24,850 nucleotides of DNA from JAVKSM01 sp039583705 (GTDB lineage Bacteria > Actinomycetota > Actinomycetes > Mycobacteriales > Pseudonocardiaceae): NCBI GenBank assembly GCA_039583705.1, contig JAVKSM010000037.1:1-24850 (forward strand), read 5' to 3'. Below the pieces are notes generated by a model. The model had not been told where the DNA came from, did not search any database, and saw nothing but the letters and a program-made list of their open reading frames with translations. The position numbers and the translations under genes were made by a program. Below are positions 14,123-20,705 of this stretch, piece after piece. How positions within the stretch are numbered: position 1 is the first letter of the stretch; each line of letters starts with the position of its first letter.

Positions 14123-15741
14123 CCATCAACACCGACTGGTCCGACGCCGACCTGGCCCCCGACGGGCCGGTGGTGCGCGAGCCGTGGCTGGGCGTGCCGG
14201 TGCTGTCCTATCCGAACCGGCCGGCCTCAGTGGCCGCGGTGCTCGACGCTGCGGTCCGACGCTGGCCGGACACCGAGGCCGCGCGGGACACCGCCGGCGG
14301 CTGCAGCTACCGGGAGCTGGCCGATCGGGTGGCGGGCGCGGTGGACTCGCTTCAAGCGGCCGGCCTGGCCGCTGGCGACGGCCTCACGGTGGTGGCCGCG
14401 AACTGCCTGGACTACCTGGTCGCCGTGCTGGCCTGTGCGCGCGGCGGCTTCGTGCTCTCGGGGCTCAACCTGAAGCTCGCGCCGCCTCGCTGGCCGGGGC
14501 TGCTGCGCGCCACGGGTGCCCGGCTGGCACTGGGCGACCCCGCCCGGCTCGACGCGCTGCGGGCCGCGGCGGCCGAGGCCGCGCTGAGCGCCGACCGGGT
14601 GCTGCCGCTGACGGAGGTCACCACCGCGGACGCGACCCGATGGGGGGACCTGGACCTGCCGTGGCCGTCGTCGGAGCGCCACTTCCAGGTGGTCCACACG
14701 TCGGGCTCCGCCGGCGCCAGCAAGGCGTCCCGGGTCGTCCACCGCTGCAGCGTCCACAGCGGGATGTCCTACCAACGGACTCTGCAGTTGCGTCCCGGCG
14801 AGACCACCGGCGTGTTGTTCCACCTGGGCTACGTCTCCGCGCTGCACGCGCACGTGCTCCCGGCGATGCTGGCCGGGGCGTCCTCGGTGCTGCTCGACGC
14901 CGTGACGCCACGCTCCTACCTGCCGCTGCTCGCCGAGCACGAGGTCGCGTGGGCGTACGCGGTGCCGTCCTGGTGGCTGCTCGCGCTGCGCGAACCCGGG
15001 CTGTCCGCAGCGTCCCTGCCACGGCTGCGACTGCTCGGCGTGGGCGGAGCGAGCTTCGGTGCGGAGTTGGAGCGGGAGCTGCGCGGGCGGCTGCCCGGCG
15101 TCGCGCTGCTCAACGTCTACGGGCTGTCCGAGACCCACTCCCCCGCCACGATCCTGCGCGACGGCGAGTTCGCGGCCCGGCCGGGCTCGGTGGGCCGCCC
15201 GCTGCCGTGCATGGAGGTCGCGGTGCGCGATGGCTCGGGCCGGGACCTGGCGGCGGGCGAGGTCGGCGAGGTCTGGCTGCGCGGCTCGCTGGTGACCACC
15301 GGCTACGACACGATGCCGGAGGCGACGGCTGCGGCCATCGTGGACGGCTGGTTCCGGACCGGCGACGTCGGACGGGTCGACGCCGACGGCTACCTGTGGG
15401 TGCTCGACCGAGTCAAGGACATGATCAACCGATCCGGGCAGAAAGTGTACTCGGTGGACGTGGAGGAGGTGCTGCGGGCACATCCGGCGGTGGCTGATGC
15501 CGCCGTGGTCGCCGCTCCTGACGAGCGCGCCGGGGAGACGGTGGCTGCGTTCCTGGAGCTGCGGCCGGGCGCGGCGACGACGGTGCCCGAGATTCGCCGC
15601 CACGTCCGCGAGCAGCTCGCGAGCTGGGCCGTGCCCTCGGTGGTGGAGTTCGTCGCCGAGCTGCCCCGCAACCCCACCGGCAAGACCGACAAACCCGCGC
15701 TGCGCCGACGGCTCGGGCTCGTGGCCGGGGACGGTGCGTAG
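14119..15741 (+). CDS. AMP-dependent acyl-CoA ligase / acyl-AMP ligase
   Basis: An ANL-superfamily adenylating enzyme of 540 residues that should activate a carboxylic acid as acyl-AMP and usually pass it to CoA. The phosphate-binding loop (about 193-205) reads HTSGSAGASKASRVVH; the family norm is TSGTTGxPKG, so the second Thr is Ala, Pro is Ser, and the Gly after K202 is Ala. Other motifs are standard: YGLSETHSP, GWFRTGDVGRVDADGYLWV, the hinge DRVKDMINRSGQKVY, VEEVLRAHPAVADAAVV, and the C-terminal catalytic lysine K522 in NPTGKTDK. ATG 14119 overlaps the ketosynthase stop by four bases. The pairing suggests the ligase supplies an activated acyl primer to the ketosynthase, or activates its product; this is inference. 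The substrate cannot be read from sequence. Confidence 0.9.
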   Translation: MTINTDWSDADLAPDGPVVREPWLGVPVLSYPNRPASVAAVLDAAVRRWPDTEAARDTAGGCSYRELADRVAGAVDSLQAAGLAAGDGLTVVAANCLDYLVAVLACARGGFVLSGLNLKLAPPRWPGLLRATGARLALGDPARLDALRAAAAEAALSADRVLPLTEVTTADATRWGDLDLPWPSSERHFQVVHTSGSAGASKASRVVHRCSVHSGMSYQRTLQLRPGETTGVLFHLGYVSALHAHVLPAMLAGASSVLLDAVTPRSYLPLLAEHEVAWAYAVPSWWLLALREPGLSAASLPRLRLLGVGGASFGAELERELRGRLPGVALLNVYGLSETHSPATILRDGEFAARPGSVGRPLPCMEVAVRDGSGRDLAAGEVGEVWLRGSLVTTGYDTMPEATAAAIVDGWFRTGDVGRVDADGYLWVLDRVKDMINRSGQKVYSVDVEEVLRAHPAVADAAVVAAPDERAGETVAAFLELRPGAATTVPEIRRHVREQLASWAVPSVVEFVAELPRNPTGKTDKPALRRRLGLVAGDGA

Positions 15742-15772
15742 GCCACCGAGGCCGCGGGCTTCGACTACGGGA

Positions 15773-15803
15773 CGCGTGGGAAGCCGTGTGGGAGGCCCAC
15801 GCG
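15773..15803 (+). terminator. Hairpin after the ligase gene
   Basis: CGCGTGGG (15773-15780) and CCCACGCG (15796-15803) form a perfect 8-bp stem with a 15-nt loop, 31 bases after the ligase stop. No U-run follows. It may end the ketosynthase-ligase transcript, as U-less hairpins often do in actinomycetes, or be a protein site before trkA. Confidence 0.4.
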
Positions 15804-15831
15804 GAATCCGGGGAGCGGCGGGGTTTGCCGG

Positions 15832-15861
15832 TAGCGTGTGGCCGCCGGTGACGCGAGGAGG
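15832..15861 (+). promoter_or_regulatory. Promoter box and ribosome site of the first TrkA gene
   Basis: TAGCGT (15832-15837) fits the -10 pattern. A strong AGGAGG (15856-15861) lies five bases before GTG 15867, which fixes the start of the RCK protein gene. No -35 is evident. Confidence 0.5.
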
Positions 15862-15866
15862 CGACG

Positions 15867-16529
15867 GTGCATGTGGTGATCATGGGCTGTGGCCGGGTGG
15901 GCTCGTCGTTGGCCGTCGCGCTCGAGCGGCTCGGCCACGGCGTGACTGTCGTGGACCGCGACCCGGCGGCCTTCCGACGGCTGGGCCACGAGTTCCGCGG
16001 CCGACAGGTGGTGGGCGTGGGTTTCGACCGCGACGTACTGTCCTCGGCGGGCATCTCCCAGGCGGTCGCGTTCGCGGCGGTGTCGAGCGGCGACAACTCC
16101 AACATCATCTCAGCTCGGGTGGCCAGGGAGACCTTCGGGGTGCGCCGGGTGGTCGCCCGGATCTATGACGCGAAACGGGCCGCCGTGTACGAGCGGCTCG
16201 GCATCCCGACGGTCGCGACCGTGCCGTGGACCACCGACCGCCTGCTGCGCATGCTGCTGCCCGAGGGGGTCGCCAGCGTTTGGCGTGACCCGTCGGGCAC
16301 CGTTGCGCTGCTGCAGTTGCCGCTGCACGAGGACTGGACCGGTCACCGGGTAGCCGAGGTCGAGGAGGTCCTCGGCTGCCGGGTCGCGTTCATCGTCCGG
16401 TTCGGCACCGGCGTGTTGCCGGAGTCCTACACGCTCGTCCAGGCCGACGACCTGGTCTACGCGGCGGCCGTTTCGGGCACCGTCACCCACGTGACCAACG
16501 CCGCCGCTGCGCCGCCCGAGGAGGGGTGA
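15867..16529 (+). CDS. TrkA-family potassium transport regulator, RCK_N + RCK_C (CeoB-like)
   Basis: A 220-residue cytoplasmic regulatory subunit that gates a potassium channel or transporter in response to nucleotides. The N-terminal Rossmann RCK domain (about 1-125) starts VVIMGCGRVGSSLAVAL with G7, G9 and G12 and the adenosine-binding acid D30 (VTVVDRD). The C-terminal RCK_C domain (about 140-210) shows HRVAEVEEVLGCRVAFIVRF and LVQADDLVYAAAV. It lies six bases before a second TrkA gene, and the two probably form a hetero-oligomeric ring. From memory the pair matches CeoB/CeoC of mycobacteria. No transporter gene adjoins it here; the mycobacterial amino-acid-permease-like neighbour is missing and the ligase gene takes its place. 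Confidence 0.92.
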   Translation: MHVVIMGCGRVGSSLAVALERLGHGVTVVDRDPAAFRRLGHEFRGRQVVGVGFDRDVLSSAGISQAVAFAAVSSGDNSNIISARVARETFGVRRVVARIYDAKRAAVYERLGIPTVATVPWTTDRLLRMLLPEGVASVWRDPSGTVALLQLPLHEDWTGHRVAEVEEVLGCRVAFIVRFGTGVLPESYTLVQADDLVYAAAVSGTVTHVTNAAAAPPEEG

Positions 16530-16534
16530 GCGGC

Positions 16535-17194
16535 ATGCGGGTGGCCATCGCCGGCGCCGGCGCCGTGGGCCGGTCGATCGCCGCGGAGCTCATCGAGAAC
16601 GGGCACGACGTCATGCTCATCGAGCGGGAGCTGTCCCAGGTCGAGCCGCATGCTGTGGAGGCTGCCGAGTGGGTGCACGCCGACGCCTGCGAGCTGGCCT
16701 CACTCGAGGAGGCAGGGCTGCAGAGCTGCGATGTGGTGATCGCCGCCACCGGTGACGACAAGGTCAACCTCGTGGTGTCGCTGCTCGCCAAGACCGAGTT
16801 CGCGGTGCGTCGGATCGTCGCCAGGGTCTCCGACCCGCGCAACGAATGGTTGTTCACCGAGGCATGGGGCGTGGACGTGGCGGTCTCGACGCCTCGGATC
16901 CTGGCTGCGGTCGTCGAGGAAGCGGTCAGCGTCGGCGACCTGGTACGCCTCATGACGCTGCGCCAGGGCAAGGCCAACCTCGTCGAGGTCACGCTGCCTG
17001 GGGGCACTCCGCTCGCGGGCCTGCCGGTGCGGGAGCTCGCCCTTCCCGCGGACGTCGCGTTGGTGGCGATCCTGCGGGGCGGGCGCGTGATCGTGCCGCT
17101 GCTCGACGACCCCGTCGAGCCAGGTGACGAGCTGCTGTTCGTCGCCAGCGAGGACCTCGAGGACGAGATCCGCGCGGTGCTGCGCCCGCACTGA
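16535..17194 (+). CDS. TrkA-family potassium transport regulator, RCK_N + RCK_C (CeoC-like)
   Basis: Second RCK protein, 219 residues. The nucleotide-binding fold begins VAIAGAGAVGRSIAAEL (G7, G9, G12) and the acid ending strand two is E30 (LIERE), suggesting NAD(H) or ATP binding. DVVIAATGDDKVNLVVSLLA and VRRIVARVSDPRNEWLF are family signatures. The C-terminal domain has LVEVTLPGGTPLAGLPV and VEPGDELLFVASEDLEDEI. ATG 16535 is favoured over the overlapping GTG 16526 because the GAGGAGGGG at the end of the preceding gene is eight bases before it, and because MRVAIAGAG gives the standard N-terminus. It is co-transcribed with the preceding TrkA gene. It ends 40 bases before the convergent DUF3159 gene; no convincing terminator is seen there. 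Confidence 0.92.
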   Translation: MRVAIAGAGAVGRSIAAELIENGHDVMLIERELSQVEPHAVEAAEWVHADACELASLEEAGLQSCDVVIAATGDDKVNLVVSLLAKTEFAVRRIVARVSDPRNEWLFTEAWGVDVAVSTPRILAAVVEEAVSVGDLVRLMTLRQGKANLVEVTLPGGTPLAGLPVRELALPADVALVAILRGGRVIVPLLDDPVEPGDELLFVASEDLEDEIRAVLRPH

Positions 17195-17234
17195 GCCGGC
17201 TCGCAGCGCCAAGGCACCGAACCGATGGGTCCGC

Positions 17235-17885
17235 TCATCCCGGCGGGACCGCGCGACGGGCGCGTCTCGCGGCCCAGAACGTCACGAGCAACGCGAGCAC
17301 CGTCAGCGGATAGCCCATCGCCAGCCGGGCGCCGGCCAGCCATCCGGCCTGGTCGGTGTTGTACAGCCAGCGCTGCACGACGAAACGGGCGGCAAACACC
17401 GCCGTCCAGGTCAGGGTCGCCAGGTCATAACCGCGGACCACCCGCGCCTGCCGCCGCCAGCCCTGCCCTTCGCCGTTGATGCCATGCCAGATCACCCCGA
17501 CCAACGGCCAGCGGATCAGCACGGAGGCGAGGAAGAGCGACCCGTAGAGCAGGCTGGTCCAGATGCCGAAGAGGAAAAAGCCTCTGGCGCTTCCGGTGCG
17601 GTAAGCGATGAACGCGCACACCACCACCCCGAGCAAGCCCGAGATCGCCGGCTGGATCCCCTCGCGGCGAACCAGCCGCCAGCCGGCGACCGCAACGGCC
17701 GACCCGATCGCAGCCAGCAGCGCGGGCACTAGCCCGGTGAGCACGTTGACGACGATGAAGACGACGACCGGCAGCGACGAGGCGGCGATGCCGCCGAGGC
17801 CGCCCATCTGGTCCAGCAGAGCCGGCCGCCGCTCGGCGGCTGGCTCCTCGGTCTGGTCGGGGCGCCGGGCTGTCCGGTCGCTCAC
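17235..17885 (-). CDS. DUF3159 integral membrane protein
   Basis: A 216-residue inner-membrane protein. After a charged cytoplasmic N-terminus of about 30 residues (MSDRTARRPDQTEEPAAERR) it has five or six hydrophobic helices, including SLPVVVFIVVNVLTGLVPAL, AISGLLGVVVCAFIAYR, GIWTSLLYGSLFLASVLI and a last one at about 187-205 followed by a basic tail. The family pattern RWPLVGVIWHGINGEG and the RVVRGYDLATLTWTAVFAAR segment are recognisable. Function is not established. The GTG start overlaps the stop of the OB-fold gene by four bases, so the two are coupled. The homologue in M. tuberculosis is Rv2693c, from memory, in the same position next to the TrkA genes, which hints at a link with ion homeostasis that is unproven. 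Confidence 0.88.
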   Translation of the reverse strand: MSDRTARRPDQTEEPAAERRPALLDQMGGLGGIAASSLPVVVFIVVNVLTGLVPALLAAIGSAVAVAGWRLVRREGIQPAISGLLGVVVCAFIAYRTGSARGFFLFGIWTSLLYGSLFLASVLIRWPLVGVIWHGINGEGQGWRRQARVVRGYDLATLTWTAVFAARFVVQRWLYNTDQAGWLAGARLAMGYPLTVLALLVTFWAARRARRAVPPG

Positions 17886-18259
17886 GGAGCCTGCCGCAGT
17901 TCGTAGTACGGGTTGTAGATCACCTTGCGACCGTCACGCTGGGCGATCCGGCCCCTGGCCTTGAGCGTGCGTCCCGGCTCGATTCCCGGGATGCGCCGCC
18001 GGCCCAGCCATACCAGGGTCACTCCCTCGGTACCGTCGAACAACTCCGCCTCCAGGCTCGCCACGGACTCCCGTGGGCACAACTCGACGCTGCGCAACCG
18101 CCCCAGCACGGTGACCTCCTCACCGGTGGCGCAGTCGCATGCCTTTTGGGCTCCTGCCCGCTCGGCGTGACGGGACAGGTCGTCGGCGTCGAGCTCGGCC
18201 ACGTCGGTGGTGAACCGACGGACGAGCCGGCGGAGCCGCCCGCCTTCGGTGCTCGGCAT
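17882..18259 (-). CDS. Small OB-fold nucleic-acid-binding-like protein
   Basis: A 125-residue soluble protein with an OB-fold-like C-terminal half: EEVTVLGRLRSVELCPRE, ASLEAELFDGTEGVTLVWLG and a final RTLKARGRIAQRDGRKVIYN match the beta-barrel pattern of the tRNA-anticodon/RecG-wedge type OB folds. The N-terminal part is a charged helix (GGRLRRLVRRFTTDVAELDA). It holds CDC and one further cysteine, with no evident metal site. ATG 18259 is chosen over GTG 18274 because GGGAGAG lies six bases upstream. The stop overlaps the DUF3159 start. Its conserved place beside DUF3159 and the TrkA genes (Rv2694c in mycobacteria, from memory) argues for a shared, unknown role. Confidence 0.85.
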   Translation of the reverse strand: MPSTEGGRLRRLVRRFTTDVAELDADDLSRHAERAGAQKACDCATGEEVTVLGRLRSVELCPRESVASLEAELFDGTEGVTLVWLGRRRIPGIEPGRTLKARGRIAQRDGRKVIYNPYYELRQAP

Positions 18260-18311
18260 GTCACGCTCTCCCACGGCGGAGATCCCCCACCCGACAGTCT
18301 GTCCCCAAAGC

Positions 18312-18317
18312 AGCGTA
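18312..18317 (-). promoter_or_regulatory. Possible -10 box for the OB-fold/DUF3159 pair
   Basis: On the minus strand TACGCT (in GTTACGCTGC) fits TANNNT and gives a leader of about 45 nt before ATG 18259. No -35 is apparent. Confidence 0.35.
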
Positions 18318-18336
18318 ACGGTGCGCTGGCCGCGGG

Positions 18337-18355
18337 ATCCCGATATCGGCGGGAT
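18337..18355. terminator. Nested palindrome after the DUF3710 gene
   Basis: ATCCCG (18337-18342) and CGGGAT (18350-18355) form a 6-bp stem, and the perfect palindrome CCGATATCGG (18340-18349) overlaps it. It lies about 57 bases downstream of the DUF3710 stop on the minus strand and just upstream of the possible -10 of the OB-fold gene. It could be a terminator without a U-run or a regulator site. Confidence 0.3.
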
Positions 18356-18412
18356 GCGCCGCTGCGGGCGGGCCTTCCGGTGTCGCCGAGCGGTCCGCCC
18401 CCGGGGATCAAG

Positions 18413-19120
18413 TCAGGACGGCGGCATCGGCGGGTCCACCGGAACCGGGAGGTCCTCCGGCAACCGCAGCGGCAGCAACGTGCGCACCGGCAGCGGGTTC
18501 TCCCCCCGGACCACCACGGTGCGTCGCACCATGTCCCGCAACAGGCCGTGCAGGTGTCGCGACAAGCCCGCCGGCCCGGTGCCGACTCCGCGCAGCATCC
18601 ACCGCGGACCGTCGACACCGATGACGCGGGCAATGGTGTCCCCGGTCTTCGCGACCAGCTCGCGTCCCCACTCGCCCCGATCCCGCCGCACCGTCGCCCC
18701 GTCGGCCTGCAGGATCCCGACCAGCTCCTCGGCGAGCTCGGCCCACAGCCCACCTGCCCGCGGCGCCGCGAAGGCGCTGACCGTCAGTCGCCCGACCGGG
18801 ACCAGCACGTGCACCGCGCGTAGCGCACCGGTGGTCTCGACCTCCGGTCTGAGCCGGGCGTCGGGTGGCAGGGGCAGCCGCACCGATCCCAGGTCCAGCA
18901 GTGGCATGGCGTCGAGGCGCGGCGGCAGCGGCGGCTGACCGGAGTCGTAAGGGCCTGCGATGGGTCCGGTCGAGGGGTCCGACTCGGGCACCGCCATGGT
19001 GGTCACCCGGCCCTTACGGTGCCGACCGCCACCGCCACCGCCACCGCCACCACGGCCCGGACTCGGCTGCCACTGATCCGGCTGGGACTCGTCGGGCACT
19101 GCGACCACGCTGCTCCTCAC
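18413..19120 (-). CDS. DUF3710 family protein
   Basis: A 235-residue soluble protein. The N-terminal ~70 residues are low-complexity, with a nine-glycine run and basic RHRKGR, then Pro-rich sequence. The conserved domain starts near PLLDLGSVRLPLPPDARLRP and continues through HVLVPVGRLTVSAFAAPR, WAELAEELVGILQADGATVR, GEWGRELVAKTGD, VIGVDGPRWMLRGV and DMVRRTVVVRGENPLPVRTL. It has no catalytic motif that I recognise. The GTG start overlaps the dut stop as GTGA, so it is coupled behind dut; GTG codons a few residues on are possible alternatives. From memory Rv2696c is the mycobacterial counterpart. Function is unknown. Confidence 0.87.
   Translation of the reverse strand: MRSSVVAVPDESQPDQWQPSPGRGGGGGGGGGRHRKGRVTTMAVPESDPSTGPIAGPYDSGQPPLPPRLDAMPLLDLGSVRLPLPPDARLRPEVETTGALRAVHVLVPVGRLTVSAFAAPRAGGLWAELAEELVGILQADGATVRRDRGEWGRELVAKTGDTIARVIGVDGPRWMLRGVGTGPAGLSRHLHGLLRDMVRRTVVVRGENPLPVRTLLPLRLPEDLPVPVDPPMPPS
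19026..19049. repeat. CCGCCA hexamer repeat coding polyglycine in the DUF3710 gene
   Basis: Four CCGCCA units on the plus strand encode most of the nine-glycine run in the disordered N-terminal part of the DUF3710 protein. It is a likely slippage site that keeps frame. Confidence 0.8.
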
Positions 19121-19587
19121 GTCCCTGACCTTCCCTCCAGGCAGGCATGCCCGCCCGTCGAGCCGTAACCCGCGGCACCTCGCCCTGACCTCGGCAGCTC
19201 GCCGACCTCACGGAAGGCGACCTGCGCCACCTGCTGCACGACGAGCTGGGCGATCCGGTCCCCTCGCCGCAGCGCCACCGGCTCGGTGGGGTCGTGGTTC
19301 ACCACGCAGACCCGGATCTCCCCGCGGTAGCCCGCGTCGACCGTGCCGGGAGCGTTGACGATGCCCAGCCCCGCCCGGGCGGCGAGCCCGGAACGGGGAT
19401 GCACGAATCCGGCGTAGCCCGGCGGCAGGGCCACCGCGACCCCGGTGCCGACGACGGCCCGCTCGCCCGGCGCCAGCACGATGTCGGTGGTGGTGACCAG
19501 GTCAGCCCCGGCGTCACCCGGGCAGGCGTAGGCCGGCAGCGGCACGCCGACGTCGAGCCGGGTGACCAGCACCTCGACGGTGGACAC
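19117..19587 (-). CDS. dut: Deoxyuridine 5'-triphosphate nucleotidohydrolase (dUTPase)
   Basis: Trimeric enzyme that hydrolyses dUTP to dUMP and pyrophosphate, keeping uracil out of DNA and feeding dTMP synthesis. The 156-residue product has all five motifs: PGDAGADL (23-30), PRSGLA (64-69), GTVDAGYRGE with D84 and Y87 (81-90), RGDRIAQ (108-114) and the C-terminal arm GRGAAGYGSTG (135-145), in which the stacking Phe is Tyr and the first Gly of the usual GGFGSTG is Ala. The tail GGHACLEG resembles the mycobacterial enzyme. GTG 19587 lies eight bases behind a TAGTCT box and has no ribosome site, so the mRNA is probably leaderless. The stop overlaps the DUF3710 start. Confidence 0.97.
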   Translation of the reverse strand: MSTVEVLVTRLDVGVPLPAYACPGDAGADLVTTTDIVLAPGERAVVGTGVAVALPPGYAGFVHPRSGLAARAGLGIVNAPGTVDAGYRGEIRVCVVNHDPTEPVALRRGDRIAQLVVQQVAQVAFREVGELPRSGRGAAGYGSTGGHACLEGRSGT

Positions 19588-19595
19588 GGCCGGCG

Positions 19596-19605
19596 AGACT
19601 ACCCT
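19596..19605. promoter_or_regulatory. Overlapping divergent -10 boxes for dut and the DUF3093 gene
   Basis: Minus strand: TAGTCT (19601-19596), eight bases before GTG 19587. Plus strand: TACCCT (19600-19605), seven bases before GTG 19613. The two boxes share the self-complementary TA at 19600-19601. Only 25 bases separate the two start codons and neither side has a ribosome site, so both mRNAs should be leaderless and the two polymerases would compete for the same DNA. Confidence 0.6.
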
Positions 19606-19612
19606 GACCGCT

Positions 19613-20092
19613 GTGACCGATCGCCGGGCATCGCGGCCACGACCCGCCGGAGGCTACGACGAGCGGCTGCGGGTGCCGTTGTGGTGGTGGCTCTGGGTCG
19701 TCGCCGTCGCGGTTGCCGTCGCCGTCGAGATGCGGACCGGGTACGCCCGGGTGCCCCTGTGGCCGCCGGTCCTCGTCACCACGCTGCTCGGCAGCGGGTA
19801 CCTCGTGTGGCTGAGCCGGATCCGGGTGCGCGTGGCCGAGGGCGAGCTGTGGGTCGGTGACGCGCACCTGCCCGTCCGGTTCATCGGCCGGATCGACGTC
19901 GTCACCGACGCGACCGCCAAGCGCCGGGCGCTGGGGCCCGAGCTGGACCCGGCGGCGTTCGTCGTGCACCGGGGATGGGTCCGCCCGGCGGTGCGGTTGG
20001 AGGTCGTCGACGCGACTGACCCGACGCCGTATTGGGTGTTCAGCGCGCGGCGGCCGCAGCAACTGCTGGCGGCGCTGGGCCGGGCTCACTGA
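19613..20092 (+). CDS. DUF3093 membrane protein
   Basis: A 159-residue membrane protein. Two adjacent helices at about 22-41 (PLWWWLWVVAVAVAVAVEM) and 47-68 (VPLWPPVLVTTLLGSGYLVW) form a hairpin, leaving a basic N-terminus and a cytoplasmic C-terminal domain of about 90 residues (IRVRVAEGELWVGDAHLPV, FIGRIDVVTDATAKRRALG, FSARRPQQLLAALG). This fits the DUF3093 family, whose function is unknown. GTG 19613 is the start given by a TACCCT box seven bases upstream; the frame extends to 19562 but that would run through the dut promoter and N-terminus. It stands between dut and the DUF4193 gene as in mycobacteria (Rv2698, from memory). Confidence 0.88.
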   Translation: MTDRRASRPRPAGGYDERLRVPLWWWLWVVAVAVAVAVEMRTGYARVPLWPPVLVTTLLGSGYLVWLSRIRVRVAEGELWVGDAHLPVRFIGRIDVVTDATAKRRALGPELDPAAFVVHRGWVRPAVRLEVVDATDPTPYWVFSARRPQQLLAALGRAH

Positions 20093-20126
20093 TGGCTGGC
20101 CCGGACTGGCCCCGGACGGGTTTACG

Positions 20127-20145
20127 CCTCCCCGTGCGGGGCAGG
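20127..20145. terminator. Bidirectional terminator-like hairpin
   Basis: CCTCCCC (20127-20133) pairs with GGGG-c-AGG (20138-20145) around the loop GTGC, with one bulged base. It sits between the convergent DUF3093 and DUF4193 genes, 34 and 38 bases from their stops. No U-run follows on either strand. Confidence 0.45.
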
Positions 20146-20183
20146 TTCCCGGTGCGATTCAGGTTCGCGACCGGACTGCCCGG

Positions 20184-20486
20184 TCAAGCCGCGCAGTCCC
20201 GGCAGATCAGTTGTCCGTTGCGCTTCTCGGCCAGCCGGCTGCGGTGATGCACGAGGAAGCAGCTCGCACAGGTGAACTCGTCGGCCTGTTTGGGCAGCAC
20301 CCGGACGGTCAGCTCCTCGCCCGACAGGTCTGCACCGGGCAGCTCGAAGCTCTCCGCCGTCTCGGACTCGTCGACGTCGACGACCGCGGACTGGGCCTCG
20401 TTGCGGCGGGCCTTGAGCTCCTCCAGCGAGTCCTCGGCCAGGTCATCGGTCTCGTTCCGGCGCGGAGCGTCGTAGTCGGTCGCCAT
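20184..20486 (-). CDS. DUF4193 zinc-ribbon-like small protein
   Basis: A 100-residue acidic protein. The first two thirds are charged and probably helical or disordered (NETDDLAEDSLEELKARRNE). The C-terminus carries two CxxC pairs, C73/C76 (FTCASCFLVHHRSRL) and C95/C98 (LICRDC), the spacing of a zinc ribbon. This matches the actinobacterial DUF4193 family (Rv2699c in M. tuberculosis, from memory), whose function is unknown; a nucleic-acid or RNA-polymerase contact is conceivable from the fold. ATG 20486 begins the standard MATDYDAPR N-terminus. The frame is open far upstream but only as the shadow of the phosphotransferase gene. The 219 bases to the divergent kinase gene hold the promoter for this gene, which I could not place. 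Confidence 0.92.
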   Translation of the reverse strand: MATDYDAPRRNETDDLAEDSLEELKARRNEAQSAVVDVDESETAESFELPGADLSGEELTVRVLPKQADEFTCASCFLVHHRSRLAEKRNGQLICRDCAA

Positions 20487-20693
20487 CGTTCTCGGTTCTT
20501 TCCACTCTCTGGACGACGTGGATGTGTCGTGCCGCTGGACAACGTTCGAGCACTCCAGTTTGTGCCCGCCTCCCCCGGTGAGCCAGGTCTCAGGAATCGT
20601 GGGTTGGCGCAAGCCCGGCGAGAGCTCCGGAGCGGGCAGAGGGTAGCTCACCTCGGCGCGTCCGCGAGGACGGATCACCGGCGGGCCGTCGCG

Positions 20694-20699
20694 TAGGGT
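20694..20699 (+). promoter_or_regulatory. -10 box of a probable leaderless kinase transcript
   Basis: TAGGGT ends six bases before GTG 20706, with no ribosome site between. It is identical to the box before ppgK. The rest of 20487-20693 shows nothing I can assign. Confidence 0.55.
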
Positions 20700-20705
20700 T
20701 CGGGG

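Noticed and set aside
16526..16534. GTG 16526 as the start of the second TrkA gene
   Set aside because: The GAGGAGGGG ribosome site overlaps it; ATG 16535 has correct spacing and the standard MRVAIAGAG start.
17195..17234. Terminator between the second TrkA gene and DUF3159
   Set aside because: No stem longer than four base pairs could be found in the 40-base convergent gap.
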